64,000 bases of DNA. It comes from DASUAS01 sp963819475 (lineage in GTDB: Bacteria; Actinomycetota; Acidimicrobiia; IMCC26256; DASPTH01). The notes under the pieces were generated by a model. The model saw only the letters and a program-made list of their open reading frames with translations, was not told where the DNA came from and ran no database searches. Within the stretch, counting starts at the first letter, position 1, and every line of letters begins with the position of its first letter. The position numbers and the translations under genes are program-made. Of the stretch, positions 8,933 to 20,640 are shown in pieces. The DNA lies in NCBI GenBank assembly GCA_963819475.1, contig CAWFWE010000002.1, positions 1,240,001-1,304,000 on the forward strand, in the 5' to 3' direction.

Positions 8933-9583
8933 TCAGCTCGTCGCGGACTCGGCGCGGTCGCGGAGCCCGCGCATCATCTTCTGCTCCATCAGGAAATGGA
9001 GCGCGTCGAACACATGGCCCCCGACAGGACCGCCGGAGCTGCGGATGATGAATCGCGTGCGCCCGTCACCCTTCGGTGCGAGGAAGAAGCTCCACGCACC
9101 GCTGGCGCGTGCCCCCTGTCGGAGACGACGCCAGTCGGCCGGCGAGACCAGCACGAGTGCTGCCTCCGATTCGACCAGGCCCGCGACCTGTCGTCCGCGG
9201 TCGTGATAGCGACGCTCGCTCGCGAGCCACACCGAATCGCCCGCCTCGCGGGACTGCCACTCGGGATGGACCGACGACGCGTTGCGCATCCCCGCGCCGA
9301 CGAGGTTCTCGAGCCATGTATAGCTGTAGAAGCCGGCGCGGTCCTGCCCGATCTGGACCAGCCACGGCCAGACGTCCTCGACCGGGGCGTTCACCGTGAT
9401 CGCTCGCGTGATCGAGCGCGCGCCGGGCTCGACCAGCTCGTCGACGGGGAGCTCCGCATCGATCTCGGCATCGGTGGCGCCCCAACGCCGCATCCACGGC
9501 TCGACCCGCCGGACGTATTCGACGCCGAGCACCGCCGCGAATCCGACGCCCAACAACGCGCATCGCGCTGCGCGTCCCGTCAC
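8933..9583 (-). CDS. SRPBCC-fold protein
   Basis: The start is the GTG that overlaps the preceding USP stop as GTGA, giving 216 residues. An N-terminal hydrophobic segment (ALLGVGFAAVLG) is followed by the helix-grip signature of polyketide-cyclase/START-like proteins (AITVNAPVEDVWPWLVQIGQDRAG). These proteins bind hydrophobic ligands in a cavity, and many have no known enzyme activity. A paralogue lies at 57891-58574 with the matching segment ITIDAPPSAVWPWLVQMG. It is the last gene of a flavodoxin-USP-SRPBCC operon. The ligand is unknown. Confidence 0.82.
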   Translation of the reverse strand: MTGRAARCALLGVGFAAVLGVEYVRRVEPWMRRWGATDAEIDAELPVDELVEPGARSITRAITVNAPVEDVWPWLVQIGQDRAGFYSYTWLENLVGAGMRNASSVHPEWQSREAGDSVWLASERRYHDRGRQVAGLVESEAALVLVSPADWRRLRQGARASGAWSFFLAPKGDGRTRFIIRSSGGPVGGHVFDALHFLMEQKMMRGLRDRAESATS

Positions 9584-10410
9584 GGGACGATGTGCTCTTC
9601 CTCGCAGGCGTGCGCGACGAGCACCGGGCACGGGCTTTCGCGGGTCACCCAGCTCGCCGTCTTGCCCAGCGACGCGGTCAGACTCCCGGTGCGTCCCCGC
9701 GTGCTGACGGCAAGCAGCGACGCGTCGAGCTCGCTCGCCAGTTCACGGATCGCTGCGGCCGGGAACGAATCCCGCAGGACCTCGAGCGCGGTGTCGGGGC
9801 CGAGGACGCTGCGAGCGGCACGTAGGGTAGCCCAAAGTTCGTCGTCGGGCCCGAAGTCGAGCAGGTTCCGCACGTGGACCAGTACCAGGCTTCTGCCGCA
9901 CGCGGTCGCCCATGCTCGTGCCGGCCCGAGGACGGCGTGGACGGTGGGCGATCCGTCGTGGGCGACGACCACCGGCCCGTTCACGGCCTCTGAGGAGCAG
10001 TGCGGGCCGACGAGCAATACCGGGACGTCAACCGTCTGCACCACCCGTTGGGCGATCTCGTCGATACCGATGGGATGACCGTGGGTGCTCATGCACACGG
10101 CTGCTCCCGGTGTGGCCGCGACGAGGTCGGACACGGCGCGCACCGGGTCGTCGGTGGGCACCACCGTGATCTGTAGGCGCGGGGCCACCTCACTCACCAG
10201 CGCCGCGAGCCACGCCGGTGCCGTCGGACCGGTCGCACCCGAGTCCGCGGTCACCGCGACCAGATCGGCGCCGAAGACCGGTGCCAGTCGCGCGGCGACC
10301 GTCAACGCGCGCAGGCCGAACTCGGTCCCGTCGAGGGGGACGACCAGCGACGAAGGGACGTCGACCGGGGTTTCGGCGACCGGCGTCGCTTCAGCAGTAG
10401 CGGAGAACAT
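9580..10410 (-). CDS. Universal stress protein, two tandem Usp domains
   Basis: The ATG at 10410 has a GGGGAG ribosome site. It is preferred over an upstream in-frame start because the Usp fold begins soon after (SLVVPLDGTEFGLRALTVAA). The 276 residues hold two Usp domains, the first ending in PVLLVGPHC and the second with STRGRTGSLTASLGKTA and PCPVLVAHA. The second glycine-rich loop departs from the strict ATP-binding pattern G-x2-G-x9-G-S/T. Tandem Usp proteins of this type (Rv2623 family) are prominent in the DosR regulon. The gene overlaps the flavodoxin 3' end by 20 bases and the SRPBCC start by four. Confidence 0.9.
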   Translation of the reverse strand: MFSATAEATPVAETPVDVPSSLVVPLDGTEFGLRALTVAARLAPVFGADLVAVTADSGATGPTAPAWLAALVSEVAPRLQITVVPTDDPVRAVSDLVAATPGAAVCMSTHGHPIGIDEIAQRVVQTVDVPVLLVGPHCSSEAVNGPVVVAHDGSPTVHAVLGPARAWATACGRSLVLVHVRNLLDFGPDDELWATLRAARSVLGPDTALEVLRDSFPAAAIRELASELDASLLAVSTRGRTGSLTASLGKTASWVTRESPCPVLVAHACEEEHIVP

Positions 10411-10985
10411 GTCCACTCCCCAAACGTCGCCGACGCGGCTCCCACCACGGCCCGGTGCTGCGCACGATCGTTCCCTTGTCGTGCGCGAACTGGTCGACGG
10501 CGGCCCAGTCGGTGTACTCGTAGTCACGGGTGAGATCCGTATCGCCGCCTTCCTTCCGAGCGATCGACCTCATGATCCGCCGCTTCATCCAGCCGTACCG
10601 CGTATACACGAGCGCGCCGGCGAACAGCCCGACGAGGTCGGGGTCGCAACCCGTGCGCTCGATGAGGTCGTGGATCAGCATCTGCGCGGTCGCCGTATGC
10701 TCCGCATCCGGGTTCGCGGACGTCAAGCTCACTTGGAACAGCGCGGTCGGGCGCGACGCGAGCGCCCCGATGCCCTTCCAGGTATCGGGTGAGCGCGCGG
10801 CTGTGGCGCCCGGTGTGGATCGAGTCACCGAGGACCACGCCGTCGAACGCTTCGGGGCCGGGCGCATCGGCGACATCGTGCAGCTCGACATCGAACGCAT
10901 CCTCACGGAGCACCGCGGCGACCCGATCGGCGATCTTTGCCGTCTGACCTTCGGACGTGTGGAACACCAGCAGGATCTTCGTCAT
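10391..10985 (-). CDS. HemG-like flavodoxin, one frameshift
   Basis: Translation from the ATG at 10985 gives MTKILLVFHTSEGQTAKIAD, a flavodoxin FMN phosphate-binding loop. One extra base near 10772 shifts the frame. The continuation has FQVSLTSANPDAEH and a C-terminal LFAGALVYTRYGWMKRRIM segment, the arrangement of menaquinone-dependent protoporphyrinogen dehydrogenase (HemG) family proteins. Both halves fit a single protein of roughly 195 residues. The family oxidises protoporphyrinogen IX in haem synthesis in some bacteria, but many actinobacterial members are uncharacterised. Its operator lies 35 bp upstream. The single-base lesion may be a sequencing error. Confidence 0.75.
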
Positions 10986-11019
10986 GGCTCCATGGTGACG
11001 ACGAAGGCGTCCGTGTCCC

Positions 11020-11034
11020 AGGGTCGAAGGTCCC
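11020..11034. promoter_or_regulatory. DosR-box-like operator upstream of flavodoxin-USP operon
   Basis: AGGGTCGAAGGTCCC, whose complement matches the consensus at 14 of 15 positions. It is centred about 42 bp upstream of the flavodoxin ATG at 10985. Confidence 0.75.
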
Positions 11035-11133
11035 TCCGCACCACTGCGGCGACGAGGACGCGCCCTGCCGCGACCGAGCCGGCGCGGCAGCTCCGCCCGC
11101 AGCCCGGCGTATCTACCTTCTTCTGGGCGGCGA

Positions 11134-11790
11134 TCAGACCAGCGACGGATCGGCTGCCGGAGCCCGGCCGACGTGATCGGCGAACCAGTCGCGGGCAAGC
11201 AGGTCGCCTGCGGCGAGCGTCTCCTGCGCGTCGAGGTGCGGGGGCACAGGCAGCCCAACGACCTGATGTTCACATCGGAGCCGGCGGCCGCACTGCTCGT
11301 TCAGCAGACGGAGCGCTGGATCGGCGGCCGCGACGACGAGGAGTGTGGGCGCGAAGATCGCCGGGAGCCGGCTGCTGACGAGGTCCAGCCACCCGTCCCG
11401 GCACACGACTGCGGCGATGTCCATGTCCTCGGAGGCCGCCCACAACGCCGCCGCGCCCGCCACGCCGGTACCGGCGTATCCGACGGGGAGATCCGCGCAG
11501 ACCGGGAGGTGGCGGACCCGACGAGTCGCGGCGAGAAGTCGTACCGCGAGCAGTTGGACGTCGGTCGCGTCATCGTCGCTACACAACTCACCTTCCGGCA
11601 GGAGATCGACGCTGAGCGTCGCGAGCTGGACGCTTGCCAGCTGCTCGACCAGTGACTCCTGTCGCGCGCTGGCGCCGACGTAGCCCGACACTATGACACC
11701 ACGAGGGTCAGTCGGGAGCATGAGTTGAACCGACGAAGGGACGCCCCAAGGAACGGCGTCTACCTCGTTCTCGAACCACTCCTGGCCCAT
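11134..11790 (-). CDS. Dienelactone-hydrolase-like protein lacking nucleophile serine
   Basis: The 218-residue product (ATG with AGGA upstream) aligns by eye with the hydrolase half of the phosphoribosyltransferase-hydrolase fusion at 37638-38996. Shared blocks include SGYVGASARQESLVEQL, DLLPEGE, a turn at VGYAG, APTLLVVAAADPAL and the ending ARDWFADH. At the nucleophile elbow, where the fusion protein has GYFGASTG, this protein has GYAGTGVAG, so the catalytic serine appears absent. It may be non-catalytic or use another residue. It lies 38 bp downstream of the DUF1918 gene and probably shares its promoter. Confidence 0.7.
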   Translation of the reverse strand: MGQEWFENEVDAVPWGVPSSVQLMLPTDPRGVIVSGYVGASARQESLVEQLASVQLATLSVDLLPEGELCSDDDATDVQLLAVRLLAATRRVRHLPVCADLPVGYAGTGVAGAAALWAASEDMDIAAVVCRDGWLDLVSSRLPAIFAPTLLVVAAADPALRLLNEQCGRRLRCEHQVVGLPVPPHLDAQETLAAGDLLARDWFADHVGRAPAADPSLV

Positions 11791-11827
11791 TTCGCGATCC
11801 TGCGGAGGTCGAGGCGCGCGACCCGCG

Positions 11828-12031
11828 CTACCGCGCGCGCCGGTGAACGAAATGCTCCACGGTGGCGTCGGGACCGGGGAAGAACAATCCCTCATGCCCG
11901 TCGTCGCCCCAGCGCACCAGGAACGGCGGGCCGCCGTCGTCGCCGTGGACTTCGAGGATCTCCCCATCCCGGTCCGGCTCTCCGACCCGGTGGCCCTTGA
12001 TCACGAGCCGATCACCGACGTTCGCCTTCAT
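11828..12031 (-). CDS. DUF1918 protein (Rv0569-like)
   Basis: A 67-residue protein starting MKANVGDRLVIKGHRVGEP, with the family core DGGPPFLVRW and HEGLFFPGPDA. This is the complete DUF1918 fold, a small SH3-like beta barrel. The M. tuberculosis homologue Rv0569 belongs to the DosR regulon, and the family may bind nucleic acid. A good ribosome site (GAGGAG) precedes the ATG. It is divergent from the second P-type ATPase, with two operators in the intervening 152 bp. Confidence 0.92.
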   Translation of the reverse strand: MKANVGDRLVIKGHRVGEPDRDGEILEVHGDDGGPPFLVRWGDDGHEGLFFPGPDATVEHFVHRRAR

Positions 12032-12093
12032 CGCTCACTCCTCTGCTCGAGTCGCGTACAGGTCAAGGATCGGCTGATGGGGTCGTCGTCGCT

Positions 12094-12108
12094 AGAGCCG
12101 AACGTCCC
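12094..12108. promoter_or_regulatory. DosR-box-like operator, DUF1918 side of divergent promoter
   Basis: AGAGCCGAACGTCCC, whose complement matches the consensus at 13 of 15 positions. It is embedded in one arm of a perfect 19-bp inverted repeat (12088-12106 with 12140-12158). Confidence 0.7.
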
Positions 12109-12137
12109 GTCTTCACGCCGTCCGTTGACCGGGGTCG

Positions 12138-12152
12138 GTGACGTTCGGCTCT
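12138..12152. promoter_or_regulatory. DosR-box-like operator, ATPase side of divergent promoter
   Basis: GTGACGTTCGGCTCT matches the consensus at 12 of 15 positions and is the mirror arm of the 19-bp inverted repeat. Its end lies 31 bp before the ATPase ATG. Confidence 0.7.
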
Positions 12153-12183
12153 AGCGACATGACGGCTCCGAAGATGACGAGCC

Positions 12184-14945
<2,762 letters not shown>

Positions 14946-15006
14946 CGCGCCGGGGCCGCGTCCCCGACGATGGGGAGGTCCGCACGAGCACCGAGGAGAT
15001 GACCCC

Positions 15007-16047
15007 ATGCGCGCGTTGCGACTGGTCGACTGGAAGCACGGACCCGAGCTCGCCGACGTGGCGGAGCCCGAGCCCGGCCCGGGTGAGGTGCGCGTCCGGA
15101 TCGGTGGCGCGGGGGCGTGCCATTCGGATCTGCACCTGATGTACGACTTCGAAGGTGGCCTCCTGCCCTGGGGACCGCCGTTCACGCTCGGCCACGAGAA
15201 CGCGGGCTGGGTCGATGCGCTCGGGCCGGGCGCGTCGGGGGTTCAGGTCGGGGACGCGGTGGCTGTGTACGGCCCGTGGGGCTGCGGGTTGTGCCACCGC
15301 TGCGTGCAGGGGCTCGAGAACTACTGCGTGCACCAGACCGAGCTCGGCGCCGCGGGCGGAGGCCTCGGCACCGATGGCGGCATGGCCGAGTACATGGTCG
15401 TGCCCGACGTGCGGTACCTCGTGCCTCTCGGCGATCTGGATCCGGTCGAGGCCGCGCCGCTGACGGATGCGGCGTTGACGCCCTACCACGCGATCAAGCG
15501 CTCGCTCCCGTTGCTGGTGCCCGGCTCGACCGCGGTCGTGATCGGCGCCGGCGGCCTGGGCCACATGGCGGTGCAGATCCTGGGCGCGCTCTCCCCCGCT
15601 CGCATCGTCGCCGTCGACCGCGAGGCCCAGGCGCTGGAGCTCGCGCGCGACGTGGGCGCGCAGGAGACCGTGCTGATGGGCGTCGACGCCACCGAGCAGG
15701 TGCGGCGGTCGACGGCCGGGATCGGCGCCGACGTGGTCCTCGACTTCGTGGGGGTCGACGAGACCTTGCGCTTCGGTGCTGCGGTGGCGCGCTCGCTCGG
15801 GCACCTCACCCTCGTGGGCATCGGCGGCGGCACCCTCCCCCTCGGCTTCTTCACGGTGCCCTACGAGCTGGCGGTCGCGACCACGTACTGGGGCTCGATC
15901 CCGGAGCTGTTCGAGGTGATCGCGCTCGCGCGCGTGGGCGCGATCCGGCCCCGCGTGGAGCGGTTCTCGCTCGACGACGCCCCACTTGCCTACGAGGAGA
16001 TGCGCGCCGGCCGGCTGCACGGTCGCGCGGTCGTCGTCCCGTCATGA
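15007..16047 (+). CDS. Zinc-dependent NAD(P) alcohol dehydrogenase (MDR family)
   Basis: The ATG follows GAGGAG by eight bases. The 346 residues show the catalytic zinc site (GACHSDLH near residue 38 and GHENAGWV near 62), structural zinc cysteines in the GCGLCHRCVQGLENYC segment, and the nucleotide-binding glycine motif GAGGLGHMAVQ near residue 180. This is a complete medium-chain dehydrogenase that oxidises alcohols or reduces aldehydes. The substrate is not readable. Its stop overlaps the next USP start as ATGA, so it belongs to the ATPase-to-PNPOx operon and could help dispose of reducing equivalents in oxygen limitation. Confidence 0.93.
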   Translation: MRALRLVDWKHGPELADVAEPEPGPGEVRVRIGGAGACHSDLHLMYDFEGGLLPWGPPFTLGHENAGWVDALGPGASGVQVGDAVAVYGPWGCGLCHRCVQGLENYCVHQTELGAAGGGLGTDGGMAEYMVVPDVRYLVPLGDLDPVEAAPLTDAALTPYHAIKRSLPLLVPGSTAVVIGAGGLGHMAVQILGALSPARIVAVDREAQALELARDVGAQETVLMGVDATEQVRRSTAGIGADVVLDFVGVDETLRFGAAVARSLGHLTLVGIGGGTLPLGFFTVPYELAVATTYWGSIPELFEVIALARVGAIRPRVERFSLDDAPLAYEEMRAGRLHGRAVVVPS

Positions 16048-16457
16048 CCTTTTCCCGCATCCTTGTCGGGACCGACGGCTCCGTCGACGCTGCGTGCGCG
16101 GTCACGCGCGCCGCCGATCTCGCCGAGGCCGTGCACGGCGAGCTCGTGGTCGTCACCGCCGTGGGGTTGCTCGCGAACGCGACCTCACCCGGCGACCACG
16201 AGCTCCTCCGAGCGCAGCTCGAGCACGAGTGGACGGCGAGCGCGCGTCGCCCCGGGCTCGCAGTGCGCACGCTGTTGCGCGACGGCAACCCCGTCTCCGT
16301 GCTCCTCGCCGTCGCCGACGAGGTCGACGCCGACGTCATCGTGGTCGGCAGCCGCGGGTTCGGCGGCTTCCCCGAGCTGCTCCTCGGGAGCACGAGCACG
16401 CAGCTGGCCCAGCACGCGCAGCGCGCCGTGCTCATCGTGCCCCGGCCGGGAGCGTGA
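16044..16457 (+). CDS. Universal stress protein, single domain
   Basis: A 137-residue Usp domain beginning MTFSRILVGTDGSVDAACAV. It has the complete ATP-binding loop pattern in GSRGFGGFPELLLGSTS and ends in RAVLIVPRPGA. It overlaps the dehydrogenase stop and the following GTG start by four bases each (ATGA and GTGA), so the three genes are tightly coupled. As an ATP-binding member it may sense energy state. Direct partners are unknown. Confidence 0.93.
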   Translation: MTFSRILVGTDGSVDAACAVTRAADLAEAVHGELVVVTAVGLLANATSPGDHELLRAQLEHEWTASARRPGLAVRTLLRDGNPVSVLLAVADEVDADVIVVGSRGFGGFPELLLGSTSTQLAQHAQRAVLIVPRPGA

Positions 16458-19145
16458 CGGTGACCATGCCGCCGGGCGACCGCTACGTGCTGCTGTCCGA
16501 CGGCCGCTCGGCACACATCCGCCCGCTGCATGACGACGACGCCGACGCGGTGCAAGCGCTGTACCGACGGTCGTCCGAGTGGTCGCGCTACCTGCGCTTC
16601 TTCTCGCCGGTGCCGGTCGAGACCGCCGTCCGCCTGACCCGCCCGCCCGCCGACGACGATTCGCACTGCATGCTCGCCGCCGAGGTCGACGGCCGTGTCG
16701 TCGGCCTCGGCGAGTACGACGTCGCCGACGACGCGGGGATCGCCGAAGTCGCGTTCATGGTCGAGGACGACGAGCAGGGGCACGGTCTCGGCACCGCGCT
16801 CCTCGAATCGCTCGTGCAGCGCGCCGCCGCACGCGGCATCCGGCGGTTCCGCGCCTCCTACTTGCGGCAGAACGACCGGATGCCCGACGTGTTCGCCCAC
16901 GCCGGCTTCGACGTGCACTGGGACCACCGCGATGCCGGCGTCGGCGGCGTCGACTTCGAACTGGTGCCCACCGACTCGTGGACGGAGGCCCACGCGCACC
17001 GCGACGACGTCGCCCAGGCCCGCTCGATCGCCCGCCTCCTCTCCCCCAGCTCGATCGCCGTCGTCGGCGCCGGCCGCGACGAGCGTTCCGTCGGTCGCGC
17101 CGTCGTCACCAACCTGGTCGACGGCGGCTTCGAGGGCCCCGTCTACCCGGTCAACGGGCACCCGGTGACGATCGCCGGCCGCCCGGCAGTGCCGACCGTC
17201 CTCGACATCGAAGGCCCCGTCGACCTCGCGGTGGTCGCCGTCCCGGCCGCCGAGGTGGGTCGGGTCGCCGAACAGTGCGCGGAGAAGGGCGTGCACGGCC
17301 TCGTCGTGATCTCGGGCGGGTTCGCCGAGCTCGACGACGGCGCGGCGCGCCGAGCGCGAGCTGGTGGCGCGATGCCGGCAGGCCGGCATGCGCCTGGTCG
17401 GGCCCAACTGCGTCGGGATCGTGAACACCGATCCGGACGTGCGCATGAACGCGACGTTTTCCCCCGTCGCGCCGGTTCCCGGCCGGGTCGGCTGCGCCTC
17501 GCAGTCCGGGGGTGTGGGGATCGAACTGCTCGCCCGCGCCCACAGGCTCGGCCTGGGCGTGTCGACCTTCGTGTCGATGGGCAACAAGGCCGACGTCTCC
17601 GGGAACGACCTCATGCAGTACTGGGCGGAGGATCCCGGGACCGACGTGGTGCTCCTCTACCTCGAGTCGTTCGGCAACCCGCGCGTGTTCGCTCGCGCCG
17701 TCCGGGAGCTGGCGCGGCGCAAGCCCGTGGTCGCGCTGAAGAGCGGCCGCAGCACCGCCGGTGCACGCGGCACCCATTCCCACACCGCCGCGCTCGCCGA
17801 CCCCGACGCCGCGGTCGACGCGCTCCTCCGCCAGACCGGTGTCGTCCGTGTCGACACCCTGGCCGAGCTGTTCGACACCGCGATGCTGCTCGCCCACCAA
17901 CCGGTGCCGGGCGGTCGACGGGTCGCGGTGGTGAGCAACGGCGGCGGCCCCGGCATCGTCGCCGCCGATGCTTGTGCTGCAGCCGGGCTCGAGGTTCCCG
18001 AGCTCTCCTCCGAGCTCCAGGGGGCTCTGCGCGAGCTGGCGCCGTCGGGAGGCGTCCGGAACCCCGTGGATCTCATCGCCGCCGCCGGCGCCGACGTCTT
18101 CGAACGGGCGGTCGGGTTGCTCCTGGCCTCGGGCGAGATCGACGCGCTGGTCGCCATCTACGTCGCGCCCTACGTGACCCACGCCCCTGACATCGAAGCC
18201 GCGGTCGCGCGGGCCGCGGCCGCGACGCCGGACATCCCGGTGGCGGCGTGCCTGCTCGGCCTCGACGACCCACCGTCGGTGCTTCCCGTCCCCGGGGGTC
18301 CCGGGGTGCCGACGTTCACCTACCCGGAGGCGGCGGCCCAGGCCCTGGCCCACGCCGCCTGGCTCGGTGACTGGCGACGACGGGCGACCGGCATCCTGCC
18401 GCCGGTCGGGATCGATGACGCTCTCGTGGAGGCCCGGGTCAGCGTGGCACTCGCCGACGCGCCGTCCGACGGCTGGGTGCCGCCGGAGGTGGCGTTCGGC
18501 GTGCTCGCCGACGCCGGGATCCCGGTCGTCCGCAGCACGACCGTGACCTCCGCGGCGGACGCCGTGGCCGCGGCGGACGAGATGGGGTTCCCGGTCGCGC
18601 TCAAGGCCGTCGCACCCGGATTGGTGCACAAGTCCGACGTCGGAGGTGTGCGGCTCGGACTGGCCGACGGCGATGGCGTGCGCGCCGCGTACCTCGCCAT
18701 GGGCGAGGCGCTCGAGGGAGCGATGACGGGCGCGGTCGTGCAGCCGATGGTGCCACCGGGCGTCGAGCTAATCGTGGGCATCCGCAACGAACCGGCGTTC
18801 GGGCCCGTGGTCGTCCTGGGGATGGGCGGCGTCACGGCCGAGCTCCAGCACGACATCGCCCTCGCGATCCCGCCGCTGACCGACGTCGACATCGACGAGC
18901 TGGTGCGGTCGTTGCGCGGGTCCCCGCTGCTCTTCGGCTACCGCAACGCGCCGCCGGTCGACGTGCACACGCTCGCCGATCTGCTCGCCCGCATCGGGCA
19001 CCTGGCCGAGACCGTCGAGGAGATCACCGAGCTCGACTGCAACCCCGTCGTCGTGTCGCCGGACGGCGCGGTGGTGGTCGACGCCAAGCTGCGGCTGGCG
19101 CCACGACCGGCGCGCCCGAGCCCCTTCGATTTCGAGCCAGGATGA
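16454..19145 (+). CDS. GNAT acetyltransferase fused to NDP-forming acyl-CoA synthetase, one frameshift
   Basis: The GTG at 16454 overlaps the USP stop; an ATG four codons later is an alternative. The order is a GNAT domain first (about residues 10-175, with EDDEQGHGLGTALLESLV as acetyl-CoA loop), then a CoA-binding Rossmann domain (SPSSIAVVGAGRDERSVG), a ligase domain with SQSGGVGIELLA, and a C-terminal ATP-grasp region with GLVHKSDVGGVRLG. One extra base near 17345 shifts the frame; the second frame resumes AERELVARCRQAGMRLVGPN. The same parts occur in protein acetyltransferases of the Pat/PatZ type, which modify lysines such as that of acetyl-CoA synthetase. It could be a lysine acetyltransferase or a true ligase. 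Confidence 0.85.
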
Positions 19146-20605
19146 TTACGCCCGTGCCGTGGGCCGCGCTGGCGGAGACGCACTCCGCCATCGTGGTGTT
19201 CACCGGCGACCGCGCCTACAAGCTGAAGAAGCCGGTGAAGTTCGACTTCCTCGACTTCTCCACCCGGGAGCTACGCGAGGAGGCGGCCCACCGTGAGGTC
19301 GCACTGAACCGTCGCCTCGCCCCCGACGTGTACCTCGGCGTCGCCGACGTCCTCGACGTCGACGGTGCGCCCTGCGACCACCTCGTCGTGATGCGGCGGA
19401 TGCCCGACGACCGCCGCCTGTCGGCCCTGGTGGCCGCGGGCGCGGCGACCGTCGCCGACCTGCGCGACCTGGCGCGGCTGCTGGCGAGATTCCACGCCGC
19501 CGCCGCTCGTACCCCGGCGACCGCGGCCGCCGGATCCCCAGCGGTGATCGCGGCCAAGCTCGCCCGCGACGTCGCCGACCTCGAACCCTTCCGCGGCGGG
19601 ATCCTGCCCGCCGACACGCTCGACGAGGTGGCGGCACGCGCCACGCGCTACGTGCAGGGCCGGCGCCGGCTCTTCGAACAGCGGGTGGCAGACGGCTGGG
19701 TGTGCGACGGGCACGGCGACCTCCTGGCCGACGACATCTTCTGCCTCGCCGACGGCCCGCGCGTGTTGGACTGTCTCGACTTCTCCGACCAGCTCCGCTA
19801 CGGCGACGTGCTCGCCGACGTCGCGTTCCTCGCCATGGACCTCGAGCACCGCGGCGCGCTCGAGCTCGCCACCCGCTTTCTCGAGCTCTACGACGAATTC
19901 TCCGGCGAGCGTCATCCGGCGAGCCTGGCGGACTACTACGTCGCCTTCCGCGCATTGATCCGGGCCAAGGTGTCCGCACTGCGCGCGCAGCAGGACGACA
20001 TCGATGCACCGGCGCGCGCGGTCGAGCTGCTCGATCTTGCGCGCGACCACCTCCGCCACGGGCGCGTGGCGCTCGTGCTCGTCGGCGGCGCGCCCGGGAC
20101 CGGCAAGTCGACCGTCGCGCGGGGCCTCGGCGACTCCGGCGGCTGGGTCGTGCTCCGCTCGGATGTCGTCCGGAAGGAGCTCGCCGGCCTGAACGCCTCC
20201 GAACACAGACCGGCGGCGTTCGGCGAAGGTCTCTACACACCGGCCGCCACCTCCCGCACCTACGAGGAGCTTCTCCGCCGCGCTCGGGTCGCGCTGGAGC
20301 TCGGGGAATCGATCGTGCTCGACGCGTCGTGGAGCGACGCACGATGGCGAGCCGACGCCGCACGCGTCGCCGACGCGACCGCGAGCGAGCTGGTCGAGCT
20401 GCGCTGCTATGTCGACTCGAGCGTCGCCGACGCCCGCATCGAGCGGCGGCGCGCCACGCACGACGACCCGTCCGATGCCGATCCCGACATCGCGGCAGTG
20501 CTACGGCGCGAGATGTCGCCCTGGCCGTCGGCGACCGTCGTCGACACGTCGGGGGCCGTGTCGGAGGCCGTCGCGGAGGCGGTTCGAGCCGCGGCTGCGA
20601 GATGA
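19142..20605 (+). CDS. Aminoglycoside-phosphotransferase-like/P-loop bifunctional kinase (Rv2004c-like)
   Basis: A 487-residue protein. The N-terminal half is an aminoglycoside-phosphotransferase-type kinase fold with the catalytic loop CDGHGDLLADDIF and metal-binding LDCLDFSDQLRYGD. The C-terminal third is a separate AAA/zeta-toxin-like P-loop domain with Walker A GGAPGTGKST near residue 320. This exact pairing is seen in Rv2004c of the DosR regulon. The true phosphate acceptor is unknown, and drug resistance should not be assumed. Its ATG overlaps the preceding stop (ATGA). Confidence 0.92.
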   Translation: MITPVPWAALAETHSAIVVFTGDRAYKLKKPVKFDFLDFSTRELREEAAHREVALNRRLAPDVYLGVADVLDVDGAPCDHLVVMRRMPDDRRLSALVAAGAATVADLRDLARLLARFHAAAARTPATAAAGSPAVIAAKLARDVADLEPFRGGILPADTLDEVAARATRYVQGRRRLFEQRVADGWVCDGHGDLLADDIFCLADGPRVLDCLDFSDQLRYGDVLADVAFLAMDLEHRGALELATRFLELYDEFSGERHPASLADYYVAFRALIRAKVSALRAQQDDIDAPARAVELLDLARDHLRHGRVALVLVGGAPGTGKSTVARGLGDSGGWVVLRSDVVRKELAGLNASEHRPAAFGEGLYTPAATSRTYEELLRRARVALELGESIVLDASWSDARWRADAARVADATASELVELRCYVDSSVADARIERRRATHDDPSDADPDIAAVLRREMSPWPSATVVDTSGAVSEAVAEAVRAAAAR

Positions 20606-20640
20606 ACGCCCCGAGAGGTGTCGACCCAGGAGGTCTGGCC

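Noticed and set aside
12088..12158. Rho-independent terminator
   Set aside because: The 33-bp loop is long, there is no T-run, and each arm contains an operator, so a regulatory role is more likely.
19142..20605. Calling the APH-like/P-loop protein an antibiotic resistance gene
   Set aside because: The kinase fold is shared by many non-resistance kinases, and the fusion with a P-loop domain matches the dormancy protein Rv2004c.
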